Source of the DNA: Bin87 sp965204395
GTDB taxonomy: Bacteria > Chloroflexota > Dehalococcoidia > Lucifugimonadales > UBA3495
Assembly: GCA_965204395.1 (NCBI GenBank)
Contig: OZ241987.1
Location: 3,720,001-3,784,000, forward strand
DNA length: 64,000 nt
Reading direction: 5' to 3'
This document shows, piece by piece, positions 35,118 to 44,224 of the stretch (position 1 is its first letter; every line of letters starts with the position of its first letter). The position numbers and the translations under genes are program-made. The notes under the pieces were generated by a model. The model made no database searches, had not been told where the DNA came from, and worked only from the letters and a program-made list of their open reading frames with translations.

Positions 35118-35141
35118 CATGCACCGGCTATCGCACCGGCA

Positions 35142-38100
35142 TTGAACGATTTTCGACTGATCAATTCTGGCCCCCTACGCCGTTTGTGGGGGGCCAATTT
35201 TTTGCTGTTGGCGCTGCTCGTTGCAGCCTTAGCGTTACGTCTCTACGGCATAGACTGGGATCAGGGATACGGATTCCATCCCGACGAGCGTTCTTTCTAC
35301 ATGCGGGCCGGCGACATGCTGTGCCTGCTCACGGCCGGGCCACATCAGGATGGCCCACATTGCTCCGCCGCTCATCTGCGTTCGCTATTAGCCACAGAGC
35401 AATTCGCCGGCATAGAACCCGGTCTGCCCGATTTACGCACCGCCTTATCAGCCGAACGCAGCCCGTTGAATCCCCGCTGGTTCCCCTTGGGCAGCGTGCT
35501 GATCTACGCGCTGGTCCTCTTGCGCACCGCGTTGGAGCCGATCGCTGATTGGGGAGTAATGGAGCTCAGATTCATCGGCCGTACGCTTACGGCGTTGGCC
35601 GACGTAGGTTCCGTTTTCCTGCTCTACATAATCGGCCGCAGAATGTTTGGTCAATGGACCGGTCTGCTCGCGGCTGCCTTTGCAACGTTCGCTGTCATCC
35701 ACATCCAGCACGCCCATTTCTACCGTCCTGAGCCTTTCACGGTGCTTGCCTCATTGGCGGCATTGTGGGCCATGCTTCGATTCATCGAATCTCGGAGTTA
35801 TCGCGACGCTGCGTTGCTGGGCGCGTTGGTCGGCCTGGCGATGGCTCCCAAGGTGTCCGTTGCTCCCATCGTGGCGCCCCTGGTCCTCACGTTCCTGTGG
35901 GTTGCCAAAGACCGATCCCGGCGTGATTGGAACGAATTGCGCCCTTGGGATTTAGCCCGAGTCATTGCCTTGGCGGCTCTGGCGGGTGTGACGGCACTGG
36001 TCGCGTTCTTCATCACCACGCCATACGCATTTCTGGATTTCTCCAATTTCATCGCCGATATCCGTGAGCAAACGGGCATGGCCGGCGAGACTGGCCGGTT
36101 TCCGTTTACCTGGCAGTACGCGAACACGCCAGCGTTTCTTTACCAACTGCGTCAAACTACGGTGTGGGGATTGGGAATTCCCCTGGGCATCGTAGCGTGG
36201 CTGGCCGTGCCCGTCACTGGGTGGTTCGCTTGGAAGGGCGGCATTGCTCAGCGCTCGGACGTGCTGCTGTTGGCATGGGTGGTTCCCGCCTTCGTTTTTC
36301 TTGAACTCTTCGAGGTCAAGTTTCTCCGCTACGTTTTTCCTCTGATGCCGTTCTGCATCCTGATGGGCGCCCGGATGCTGGTGGCGCTGGTTGGCTGGGC
36401 TCGTGATCGGAGATCTACGCTCACCTGGTCGGGCTCAGTGATTCCCAACGACGCCCCTTTTTCGGAAGAATGGCACGCTACTCCACCCACCGTCGGCGAC
36501 GACGTAGTCTTCGACGAGCCCCTGTTTGGCGACGACCCTTTTCCAGACGCGCCGTTTTCCGAGGAATGGCATGCGACTCCGCCAGTGGCCGGCGCGTCCG
36601 TCGCCACCGCGCCGCTGGTTCCCTCGCCCGTTACCATGGAACACCGATCATCGCCTGCTCGCCCCGGCATTCCAGACTTGATTGACAGATATGCCTTTCC
36701 CATCAGCATCTTCATCCTGGTCGCCACTTTGTCCCTAACCGTCTTTTACGCCATCGCATTCGTTGGCACCTACGGCCGCCCGCACACCGCCATCGCTGCT
36801 TCCAATTGGATCCATGCCAACGTTGAGCCGGGGGCGTCAATCGTCAACGGGGGCTCTTTCTGGGACGAGCAGATCCCCGAACTACGCGGGTTCAGCGTAT
36901 GGACTTTCCCTGCCTATCACCCAGACCGCGATCCCACCAAGATCCACGATCTGGTGGATCGATTGTCCGATTCCGATTACGTGGTTTTCTACTCCAACCG
37001 CGCCTATGGCTCGGTTTCCAGGTTGCCGCAGGAGTTCCCCGACAGTTCCGCGTTTTACCGCCTGCTGTTCTCCGGCGAACTTGGTTATGAATTGGAGAGG
37101 GCCTTTACGTCCTACCCAACCCTGGCCGGCGTCCATTTGCGCGACGATCCATACGACCGTGCCGGACTCCCTGTTCCATCACTTACTCACGGCAAGGATG
37201 ATTCGCCGCCCGATGGCATTGTGCTGAACCTTGGCTACGCTGACGAAAACGTTGTCGGATACGACCATCCACAAGTCTTGATATTCAAAAACGTTGATCG
37301 ATTGGACGACACGCAAATCCAGGACCTCATTGATTCCGCTGCCAAGCCCTTGGAATCCGTGGACACGCCGTTGATGTTATCTCCGCCCGACCTCGATGCC
37401 CAACGGTCGGGAGGCACTTGGTCGGCGTTGTTCAACCGGGATGGCTGGGCCAACGATGTGCCTTGGCTAGCGTGGATATTGATTGTCGAATTGATCTTCC
37501 TGATCGCCTTCCCCTTCACCTGGTGGCTGATGCGGCCGCTACCCGACCGGGGTTTATTGTTCGCTCGTGTACTCGGCTTGTTGCTAATTGCTTGGGTCAC
37601 GTGGTGGCTGGTGAGTTCCGGTCTGCTCCAGTTTTCCGTGGCCGGCATCGTGGTGGCAATGGCGTTGGTCGCCGTGCCATCCGCCGCAGTCTTGTGGAGA
37701 CAGTGGCGCGGCATTCTCGATTGGGTACGGGAGAACTGGCCCTTGGTGGCGACTGCGGAGGCATTGTTCCTGCTCGTTTACCTCGCGTTCCTACTCATAC
37801 GCGCCGCAAATCCCGATCTGTGGCACCCCTGGCGCGGCGGCGAAAAGCCCATGGAACTAGCCTATTTCACAGCGGTGGCACGTTCGTCCGTCCTGCCCCC
37901 GTTCGACCCCTGGTTCAGCGGCGGCCACCTGAATTACTACTACTGGGGATATTTCATCCTTTCGGTCCCGTTGCGTCTTACCGGAATCCCCCCCGCCACC
38001 GCATTCAACGTCGCCGTGCCGTTGCTCTTCGCTCTGACCGCCACCGGAATTGGTTCGCTGGTGTACAACATGGTAGCCATCGCACACAGACGTACTCCTG

Positions 38101-39965
38101 CCGTGAGGGTGCGATCCCGTTGGAATCTATCCGAAGATACGCCAACGTGCGACCCCCAAGATGGTGGCGTGGGACGACGGTTGCGGGCGGTTATTGAGCG
38201 TTGGCGCATCCGCGGTATCGGCCCGCTTTTGGCCGGGTTCTGCGCTGCCCTGATGGCCGTGGTAGTTGGCAATCTCGACGGACTCGTCCAATTGATCGAA
38301 ATCACCCAGCGAAAGGCGTCAGGCGCGGCAGCCCCGTTGGCCAGTTTTGACTTCTGGCGGAGCAGTCGTGCGATACCCGAAACCCCGGAAGTCACTCCTT
38401 CAATCTTGACCCCATGGTTGGAGCCGGGCAGCTACATTGAATCCGCATTCCACATCACCGAGTTCCCGTTTTTCACGTTCCTATTTGCCGATCTCCACGC
38501 CCACATGATGACCATGCCTTTTGCGATTCTATCTTTGGCTTTGGGTTTCACCCTGCTGGTAGGTTTCGCAAGAAGCGGCCATCGCAATCCCTGGCCGTGG
38601 ATCACGGTGGTTGCCCTCGCGATTTCAGTGGGCAGCCTTTGGGCCATCAATTCCTGGGAATATCCGGCTTACGCCTTCCTGATGCTGGGTTGCGCAACAG
38701 CGGCCGCTTGGATTACGCCCGGCACGGTCAAGGCGCGTATCTTGACCGGTGCAGCCATGGGCGGGTTGGCTCTGTTGGTTAGCTACCTTGCTTTCCTTCC
38801 ATTCCACGACTCTACTGAAACGTTCGGCACCGGGATCGAACCGACTCGGTGGCGCACTCCCCTCACCAGCTATCTGCTGATTCACGCATTGCCACTGATC
38901 GCCGCTGCCGCGTTGCTTTCTGCGACCCTTCCCCGCGCCGTTGCGCCATTCGTGCAGCGCATCACCCGGAAACGCCGCCTCCCTGCGGCGCATCAGTGGC
39001 TCGCAACGGGGGCATGCCTCGGCGTACTCTTGGCCTGCTATTTCTTGGCCGCTGGATTCATCACGGCTGGGTTGCTTGCCATCGCGCTCACGCTCACCGT
39101 TTGGGCGTCCGCCGCAGCCTTGCTCTCGCCGGATTATCCCGAGCGCCGCTCCGACGTGATGGCCCTGGCTATGCTGGCAGTCGCTTTAGCCATTGGTATC
39201 GGCGTGGACTTCGTCCGTGTAGAAGGGGACATCGCGCGAATGAACACGCTGTTCAAGTATTACCTGGTTGCTTGGCTGCTTTTCGCTGTTGCCGGCTCCT
39301 ATGGGCTGTGGCGGGGTTGGACGGCCGCCGTAGCACTAGGCAGGTTCCCACGGCGCACGCTCAGGGGGTTAGGGCTTGGCATCGTGGCGGCGGTGTTCGC
39401 CGGAACCCTGGTATATCCGGTCCTGGCTACCCCGGTCCGCATACAGGATCGTTTCAACTCAATGCCACCGACCCTCGACGGAGCCGCCTGGATGTCGGCC
39501 GCGACGTACCAACCGCCTGATTGGTGCATCGGGCACCCCGTGGACCCCATCGACCTGCGTTGGGACTACGATGCCATCCGTTGGCTCCAGGATAATGTTT
39601 CGGGCACGCCCGTCGTTCTGGAAGCCCACGGCAGCCAGTATTGCTGGAATACCCGCATATCGCAGTACACGGGTCTGCCGACCGTTCTGGGTTGGCCCTG
39701 GCACCAGCAGCAGCAGCGCAACGACGGCGGAATCGTAAGCAGGCGCGCGAGGGACGTCGCGACCATCTACAGTACCTTGAGCCACCGCAGGGCGATGGAG
39801 TTGCTCGAAAAATACGAGGTTGCCTACATCGTCGCCGGCGATCTCGAGCGCGCCTATTACCGAGATCGGGGTATCGACAAGTTCGATGCCATGGTAAATG
39901 AGGGGATTTTGGCCCTGGAATACTCCAACCCGGGAACGCGCATCTACGGCGTCGTAAAACGCTGA
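35142..39965 (+). CDS. Giant multi-pass membrane protein: GT39-like glycosyltransferase plus YYY (DUF2298) domain
   Basis: Protein of 1607 residues with more than 20 hydrophobic helices. The N-terminal half resembles ArnT/PMT glycosyltransferases: GYGFHPDERSFYMRAGDM (about residues 42-59) gives the acidic motif of the first outer loop, and HIQHAHFYRPEPFTVLASLA follows. The C-terminal half carries the Chlor_Arch YYY domain, seen as GHLNYYYWGYFILSVPLRLT near 927-946 and FADLHAHMMTMPFAILSLAL near 1116-1135. It probably moves sugar from a lipid carrier outside the membrane, in envelope glycan assembly. Residues 437-449 and 469-481 repeat DAPFSEEWHATPP. The start is a TTG, because no ATG or GTG fits. 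Confidence 0.8.
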   Translation: MNDFRLINSGPLRRLWGANFLLLALLVAALALRLYGIDWDQGYGFHPDERSFYMRAGDMLCLLTAGPHQDGPHCSAAHLRSLLATEQFAGIEPGLPDLRTALSAERSPLNPRWFPLGSVLIYALVLLRTALEPIADWGVMELRFIGRTLTALADVGSVFLLYIIGRRMFGQWTGLLAAAFATFAVIHIQHAHFYRPEPFTVLASLAALWAMLRFIESRSYRDAALLGALVGLAMAPKVSVAPIVAPLVLTFLWVAKDRSRRDWNELRPWDLARVIALAALAGVTALVAFFITTPYAFLDFSNFIADIREQTGMAGETGRFPFTWQYANTPAFLYQLRQTTVWGLGIPLGIVAWLAVPVTGWFAWKGGIAQRSDVLLLAWVVPAFVFLELFEVKFLRYVFPLMPFCILMGARMLVALVGWARDRRSTLTWSGSVIPNDAPFSEEWHATPPTVGDDVVFDEPLFGDDPFPDAPFSEEWHATPPVAGASVATAPLVPSPVTMEHRSSPARPGIPDLIDRYAFPISIFILVATLSLTVFYAIAFVGTYGRPHTAIAASNWIHANVEPGASIVNGGSFWDEQIPELRGFSVWTFPAYHPDRDPTKIHDLVDRLSDSDYVVFYSNRAYGSVSRLPQEFPDSSAFYRLLFSGELGYELERAFTSYPTLAGVHLRDDPYDRAGLPVPSLTHGKDDSPPDGIVLNLGYADENVVGYDHPQVLIFKNVDRLDDTQIQDLIDSAAKPLESVDTPLMLSPPDLDAQRSGGTWSALFNRDGWANDVPWLAWILIVELIFLIAFPFTWWLMRPLPDRGLLFARVLGLLLIAWVTWWLVSSGLLQFSVAGIVVAMALVAVPSAAVLWRQWRGILDWVRENWPLVATAEALFLLVYLAFLLIRAANPDLWHPWRGGEKPMELAYFTAVARSSVLPPFDPWFSGGHLNYYYWGYFILSVPLRLTGIPPATAFNVAVPLLFALTATGIGSLVYNMVAIAHRRTPAVRVRSRWNLSEDTPTCDPQDGGVGRRLRAVIERWRIRGIGPLLAGFCAALMAVVVGNLDGLVQLIEITQRKASGAAAPLASFDFWRSSRAIPETPEVTPSILTPWLEPGSYIESAFHITEFPFFTFLFADLHAHMMTMPFAILSLALGFTLLVGFARSGHRNPWPWITVVALAISVGSLWAINSWEYPAYAFLMLGCATAAAWITPGTVKARILTGAAMGGLALLVSYLAFLPFHDSTETFGTGIEPTRWRTPLTSYLLIHALPLIAAAALLSATLPRAVAPFVQRITRKRRLPAAHQWLATGACLGVLLACYFLAAGFITAGLLAIALTLTVWASAAALLSPDYPERRSDVMALAMLAVALAIGIGVDFVRVEGDIARMNTLFKYYLVAWLLFAVAGSYGLWRGWTAAVALGRFPRRTLRGLGLGIVAAVFAGTLVYPVLATPVRIQDRFNSMPPTLDGAAWMSAATYQPPDWCIGHPVDPIDLRWDYDAIRWLQDNVSGTPVVLEAHGSQYCWNTRISQYTGLPTVLGWPWHQQQQRNDGGIVSRRARDVATIYSTLSHRRAMELLEKYEVAYIVAGDLERAYYRDRGIDKFDAMVNEGILALEYSNPGTRIYGVVKR

Positions 39966-39981
39966 ATCCTCCGGCTCTGTT

Positions 39982-40010
39982 TTGACCGTCCCTAAGCCGT
40001 ATCCTATAAT
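39982..40010 (+). promoter_or_regulatory. Near-consensus promoter before the Gfo/Idh/MocA gene
   Basis: TTGACC (39982-39987), exactly 17 bases, then TATAAT (40005-40010). The start codon lies about 62 bases after the expected transcription start. Confidence 0.65.
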
Positions 40011-40078
40011 CTCGCTCGCCGCACTGCCGTTACCTATTCAACCCGGCCGTGCGTGAAGTACGCCAAGGAGGTACTACT

Positions 40079-41113
40079 GTGGCAATTGAATCCGTCCGCG
40101 TCGGATTGATCGGCGCCGGCCGCAATACCAGAGATCGACACATACCGGGATTCAACAGCACTGCTGCCGTGGAGATCGGCGCCGTTGCGAACCGTTCCCG
40201 CGCATCCGGCCAGGCAGTCGCCGACGCCTTCAACATTCCTACCGTGTATGACAACTGGGAGGAACTGCTGGAAGATGAGAGTCTCGACGCGGTCTGCATC
40301 GGAACCTGGCCCTACATGCACCGCACGTTGACCGCCGCCGCTTTGGCCGCTGGTAAACACGTTCTGTGCGAAGCTAGAATGGCCATGAGCGCTGCCGAAG
40401 CACACGAAATGCTGTCGATTTCGCAGCAGACGCCCGATCTCGTCGCACAGATAGTCCCGTCGCCGATGACCTTCGGCATCGACGACCTGCTCATCCGCCT
40501 GATATCCGAGGGTTTCCTGGGCCAACTGGTATCCGTCGATGTGCAGTCCCAGACCGGGTTCGCCGACCGCGATTCCACGATGCACTGGCGCCAGGACCGG
40601 GACCTCAGCGGGTTCAACATCCTGAACATGGGCATCTGGTACGAGGCCATGATCCGTTGGGTCGGTCGCGCCACGCAGGTCATGGCGATGAGTCAGATCA
40701 CGGTTCCGCACCGCAAGGACGACGATGGCAATTGGCGTTCCGTGACCATTCCTGACACCATCGACATCCTGTGCCGCTTGGCCAACGGCGCCAACGCGCG
40801 CCTGCGGTTCAGCGCATGTGCGGGTCTCTCGCCGGGGAACAGCGTTTGGCTATACGGTACCGAAGGAACAATCCACGTAGACAACCAGATGCGCGTCTTC
40901 GGTGGTAAGCGCGGTGACTCCGAGTTGCAAGAGATCGCCAACCCTCCCGAAAACCGTTACGGGTGGGCCGTGGAGCAGGAATTCATCGCGTCAATCCGCG
41001 ATGGCGCTCCAGTCCTGCGTACCCCGTTCAATATCGGCGTTCACTACATGGAATGGACTGAAGCCGTCACGGTTAGCGCACAAACGGGGGAGGCCGTGCA
41101 CCTTCCCCTGTAA
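40079..41113 (+). CDS. Gfo/Idh/MocA family oxidoreductase
   Basis: NAD(P)-dependent sugar or inositol-type dehydrogenase, 344 residues. The N-terminal Rossmann domain has VRVGLIGAGRNTRDRHIPGF. The family motif for the sugar-binding lysine, usually EKP, is CEARMAMSAAEA here (about residues 98-109), so the catalytic lysine of the EKP motif is replaced. The start is decided by a perfect AAGGAGGT six bases before the GTG at 40079; an upstream GTG at 40049 lacks one. The gene has its own promoter and ends in a strong hairpin, so it is a single-gene unit. The substrate is unknown and the activity uncertain because of the changed motif. Confidence 0.85.
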   Translation: MAIESVRVGLIGAGRNTRDRHIPGFNSTAAVEIGAVANRSRASGQAVADAFNIPTVYDNWEELLEDESLDAVCIGTWPYMHRTLTAAALAAGKHVLCEARMAMSAAEAHEMLSISQQTPDLVAQIVPSPMTFGIDDLLIRLISEGFLGQLVSVDVQSQTGFADRDSTMHWRQDRDLSGFNILNMGIWYEAMIRWVGRATQVMAMSQITVPHRKDDDGNWRSVTIPDTIDILCRLANGANARLRFSACAGLSPGNSVWLYGTEGTIHVDNQMRVFGGKRGDSELQEIANPPENRYGWAVEQEFIASIRDGAPVLRTPFNIGVHYMEWTEAVTVSAQTGEAVHLPL

Positions 41114-41138
41114 GTGGGCGTCCACTCGCGAAAACGAT

Positions 41139-41163
41139 AGGGGCGGGTCCGAGACCCGCCCCT
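41139..41163. terminator. Perfect 11-bp hairpin between convergent genes
   Basis: AGGGGCGGGTC, loop CGA, GACCCGCCCCT. It is located 25 bases after the oxidoreductase stop and 25 before the end of the opposing UGSC gene, so it may serve both strands. The following T run is short. Confidence 0.7.
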
Positions 41164-41188
41164 AGTTGCTAATCGATTTCAGGGATCG

Positions 41189-41731
41189 TTACCGATCCAC
41201 CAAGCAGGTGATGACCTGCGGAGCCGCCGTCGCCGCCCGTTCCGAGAGTTCGGCGTCGTTCAATGTGACGATCGGATGCTCGATTATCGCCAACCCGTAA
41301 TCAGGGTCGCCGCGCATGCGAGACATGGCGTGCGCCTGGCTGATAAACGGACGGGTCGTCAACACTGTGGATGGGATGCCAAGGAGTTCGGTTTCCATTG
41401 CGTCGTGCACACTGCACGCGGTGCAGGACCCTCATTCAGCCGTGGCGTGTATCGCCACGTCGATACTTTGCGCCGTCCGTTGCAGGTCCTCAATCCGCGC
41501 CGGCCATTGCCACCCGCCCTTGTTGTGCTCGACGGTCCCCTTGATGTCGTAGCGCTCGCCGATGATGGCGGCGATCCGTCGGAGCAGGTCTTCCGAGTGG
41601 GGCTTGTTGTTGGCGAACAGGCCGATCACCTTGCCGTCCAGCGTGGCCGGCCTTTGCGCCAACCGCGCCGACGCCTGCGGCCCGTCGTCCCGTGGGTCCA
41701 GGGTGATTACTGGGCCTCCCTGAGTTGTCAT
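41189..41731 (-). CDS. UGSC-family selenoprotein
   Basis: Protein of 180 residues when the in-frame TGA at 41434-41432 (codon 100) is read as selenocysteine. The frame gives SIDVAIHATAE, then TGA-Gly-Ser-Cys, exactly the U-G-S-C motif after which the family is named, then TACSVHDAMETELLGIPSTV. Relatives carry either Cys or Sec at this position. A hairpin of SECIS geometry follows. Before the motif, DGKVIGLFANNKPHSEDLLR is the typical family strand-loop. The redox role is unknown. The upstream gene, 40 bases away, is a common-looking partner and is probably in the same transcript. Without readthrough this would be two fragments. Confidence 0.85.
41404..41434 (-). promoter_or_regulatory. SECIS-like hairpin after the UGSC TGA
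   Basis: Counting after the TGA, CGTGCA at +14 to +19 pairs perfectly with TGCACG at +23 to +28, loop GUG at +20 to +22. A competing stem CTGCAC/GTGCAG is possible just upstream. The GU-bearing loop at this distance fits bacterial SECIS elements. Confidence 0.55.
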
Positions 41732-41771
41732 GTCTCAACCTCCAGTGAGTCTTTTGGGTCATGAAATCCAG

Positions 41772-42794
41772 TTAGGGCGTGTGCACCGGCCGCGTTACCG
41801 ACCGGCTGCTGCCCCAGGTGCTGATCAGGCTTACGAATCCGCCCGCCATCCCGCCGCCCGGCAACACGGTGATTCGGTCGGCGTCCGCGACGACTGGAAC
41901 CATGCGGTCATGGTCCAGTTCCGATGCCATACGATGCCATCGGATCCATTCGCCGGCCGGCAACTGCGCTTTTTCGTGCAGGAACTCTGCGACCCGACGC
42001 CTGGACCAGCCGGCATCCGCGATGTGCAGCATCGCCTCGGGGCTGATCACGCAGACCACCTCCGGCATGCCGGGCCCGAACGCCAGCATGGCATGGGCGA
42101 CGGTAGTCAGGAGATCAGCCGGGTTCCGGTCTCCGTGCAACGTAACCTGCAGCGGAGCCAACGTCGCGTAAGCGGTGACTACCGTCGCATCGTCGCCGTA
42201 TCCCAGTTCCGACGCTAACGACGGCCACGGGCTCACCGCCAGGTTTTCAGGAAAACAGAACGTGATCTTGCCAGGGTGCCCGAACGTGCTGTTGTCCATC
42301 ACCACTGCTGCGGACCCGTAGAAATTCGCTTTGAACAGGTTCACCGCCCGCCCGATGGCCGCGTTGGGTCGGCCTCCATTGCCCATCATTTCCACGCCGG
42401 CGTTCATTCCGATCTGCTCGGCGTAGGGTCCGCTAACGACCGTAAGCACGGTGACGCCGTTGGTGGACGTGCTGCTGGCGTGCAGGTTGAACGAGCGGTC
42501 CGTAATCGCCGACAGTGACGCCAGCACCACCGGAAAATGCTCCGGTAGACAGCCCGCCATGACGGCATTCACCGCCGCTTTGCCCGCGTTGAACCGCTTC
42601 TGACGAATGACCTCGGTACCCAGGTCGTGGTCCGCCGATACGCCGGCGTAGTCCAGCATGGCCCGGATCCGTTCTCGCGTGGGCAGAACGATGGGCAGAC
42701 CGTCGGTCAATCCGTTCTCAAAGTAGTAGTCCTGCGCCGCGCTCCAATCATCAAATTCCAGATGCGCGCCGGGGTTAGTGTCGGTCATGGTCAT
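41772..42794 (-). CDS. Hypothetical protein, probable partner of the UGSC protein
   Basis: Protein of 340 residues with no recognised enzyme motif. It starts near FDDWSAAQDYYFENGLTDGL and LPIVLPTRERIRAM. The middle part is rich in small residues (FNLHASSTSTNGVTVLTVVS, AGVEMMGNGGRPNAAIGRAV), and the end contains AGEWIRWHRMASELDHDRMV. There is no signal peptide or membrane helix, so it should be cytosolic. It directly precedes the UGSC gene in the same direction, and I recall such proteins next to UGSC genes elsewhere; that association is memory, not sequence evidence. Two in-frame ATGs (codons 1 and 3) are possible starts. Confidence 0.6.
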   Translation of the reverse strand: MTMTDTNPGAHLEFDDWSAAQDYYFENGLTDGLPIVLPTRERIRAMLDYAGVSADHDLGTEVIRQKRFNAGKAAVNAVMAGCLPEHFPVVLASLSAITDRSFNLHASSTSTNGVTVLTVVSGPYAEQIGMNAGVEMMGNGGRPNAAIGRAVNLFKANFYGSAAVVMDNSTFGHPGKITFCFPENLAVSPWPSLASELGYGDDATVVTAYATLAPLQVTLHGDRNPADLLTTVAHAMLAFGPGMPEVVCVISPEAMLHIADAGWSRRRVAEFLHEKAQLPAGEWIRWHRMASELDHDRMVPVVADADRITVLPGGGMAGGFVSLISTWGSSRSVTRPVHTP

Positions 42795-42838
42795 ATGTGG
42801 TTTTCTCTCGTAAAGGTCGACGTAGTTTTGTAATGACG

Positions 42839-44224
42839 TTAGTGGGGCCCGCCTTGCCGGTAATCAGGAGCGGTCATCATCAATTGGGTGACGAACAACC
42901 GGTCGCGCAAACGCGCAAGGATCCGAGAACGATGCCTCTCGATAACGTCTAACCGAGAGGTGGTGATTATAGTCGGCAGTTGTTCGGCGTGCCGGTAGTC
43001 TACGATTTGAAACAGTTTTTCCTCGGCGAACGGAGTATTGCGCTCGGCCCCCATGTCGTCCAGCACCAGAAGCTCGACGGTTTTTATGTGTTCGAGCAAC
43101 TCATTGTGCGATATAGGGCTGTCTGGATCAAAAGCTGAACGTAACTGGCCTAACAGATCCGCCACAGAAGAGAAAAATACCTCGTCACCGGAATCCTGCC
43201 GCGCAGCGGCCGCCGCGACCGCCAAGTGGGTTTTTCCTGCGCCCTCGGAACCAACTAGCAGTAACCAATTTGTCGGAAGCTGAACCCAGTTTCGCATAAA
43301 GACTTTGGTTGTCGAGAGACTCTGTCGCTCTTCGACGGTGAGACGTCCGTTCCCACTGGAATCGAAGTTATCAAAGGTCATCCTCCGGCGCATATTGGGC
43401 GGGATTTTGCCGAGACTAGGACCCAAATCGCTGATGTTGGTTCCTAGGTGGTATAACTTCGAAAATCCGTCACGGGATTGAATCCGTGTTCGCAAGAAGT
43501 CATCAAGTCGGTTGGGCGATCCACGCAACGTGATTACAGTGGGCAGCCGCGCAGTATGGCGCCCAGCTAACAATTGGTACAATCGCTCTTGAGTCCATGG
43601 TGTGGCGGCGCGGGCGGGTAAGTCATCCAAGATCAGTAATGGTGCATTACGAACCTGCTCAAACAGGTCCACGAAGCCGATATCTGCGTCGCTATCAAAA
43701 CCCTGCCGCAGGTGATCAAATAAATCTGAAGCGGTCACGAACAAGGCCGGATTCCCTAAATCTATCTGCCGGTTGGCGATAGCAGCGCCGAGGAAGGTTT
43801 TTCCACTCGCACTAGGGCCGGCAAACGACATCCATCCGGTCGGACGATCGCCAAATTTTGTCGCCGCAGCTAACGCTATCTCGAATAAGCGACGACTGCT
43901 GGGATCATCCGTAGGCCCGTTACGGCAGGCAGATTCAAAATTGGCTTCGCGCAAACGACCGAGCTTACTGTATCTTTCTAACGCTCTTAACCGCTGATCG
44001 GGGCCGGCATCACCTTCTTGACAAACACATGGGAAAGCCATGCCAAAATCGAGATGTGCAACCGGAACCTGCCTTGTCGTCCAACCCGTGCCGTTGCAAA
44101 TCGGGCAACTACCGATTTGCGGAGTCTGAATCCCAAGATGGCCGTCCGAATAGTCGTCGATATTGGTCCACGAGTTCCGTTCGACTATGCGCCTCAGGAT
44201 TGATTCCAAGCTTTCCATGCTCAT
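42839..44224 (-). CDS. DnaC/DnaI-like protein with two tandem AAA+ ATPase domains
   Basis: Protein of 461 residues, about twice a normal helicase loader. An N-terminal cysteine cluster (CPICNGTGW, then PCVCQEGD) resembles a zinc finger. The first ATPase has Walker A GPSASGKT (about residue 134) and Walker B LLILDDLP. The second has GSEGAGKT (about 328) and LLVLDDMGAERNT. Each is like the DnaC/IstB core, so an internal duplication is likely. With dnaB, a DnaD-like gene and rplI upstream, the job is probably loading DnaB at origins or stalled forks. Its first 116 bases overlap the DnaD-like gene, and no internal start keeps the cysteine cluster. Confidence 0.75.
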   Translation of the reverse strand: MSMESLESILRRIVERNSWTNIDDYSDGHLGIQTPQIGSCPICNGTGWTTRQVPVAHLDFGMAFPCVCQEGDAGPDQRLRALERYSKLGRLREANFESACRNGPTDDPSSRRLFEIALAAATKFGDRPTGWMSFAGPSASGKTFLGAAIANRQIDLGNPALFVTASDLFDHLRQGFDSDADIGFVDLFEQVRNAPLLILDDLPARAATPWTQERLYQLLAGRHTARLPTVITLRGSPNRLDDFLRTRIQSRDGFSKLYHLGTNISDLGPSLGKIPPNMRRRMTFDNFDSSGNGRLTVEERQSLSTTKVFMRNWVQLPTNWLLLVGSEGAGKTHLAVAAAAARQDSGDEVFFSSVADLLGQLRSAFDPDSPISHNELLEHIKTVELLVLDDMGAERNTPFAEEKLFQIVDYRHAEQLPTIITTSRLDVIERHRSRILARLRDRLFVTQLMMTAPDYRQGGPH

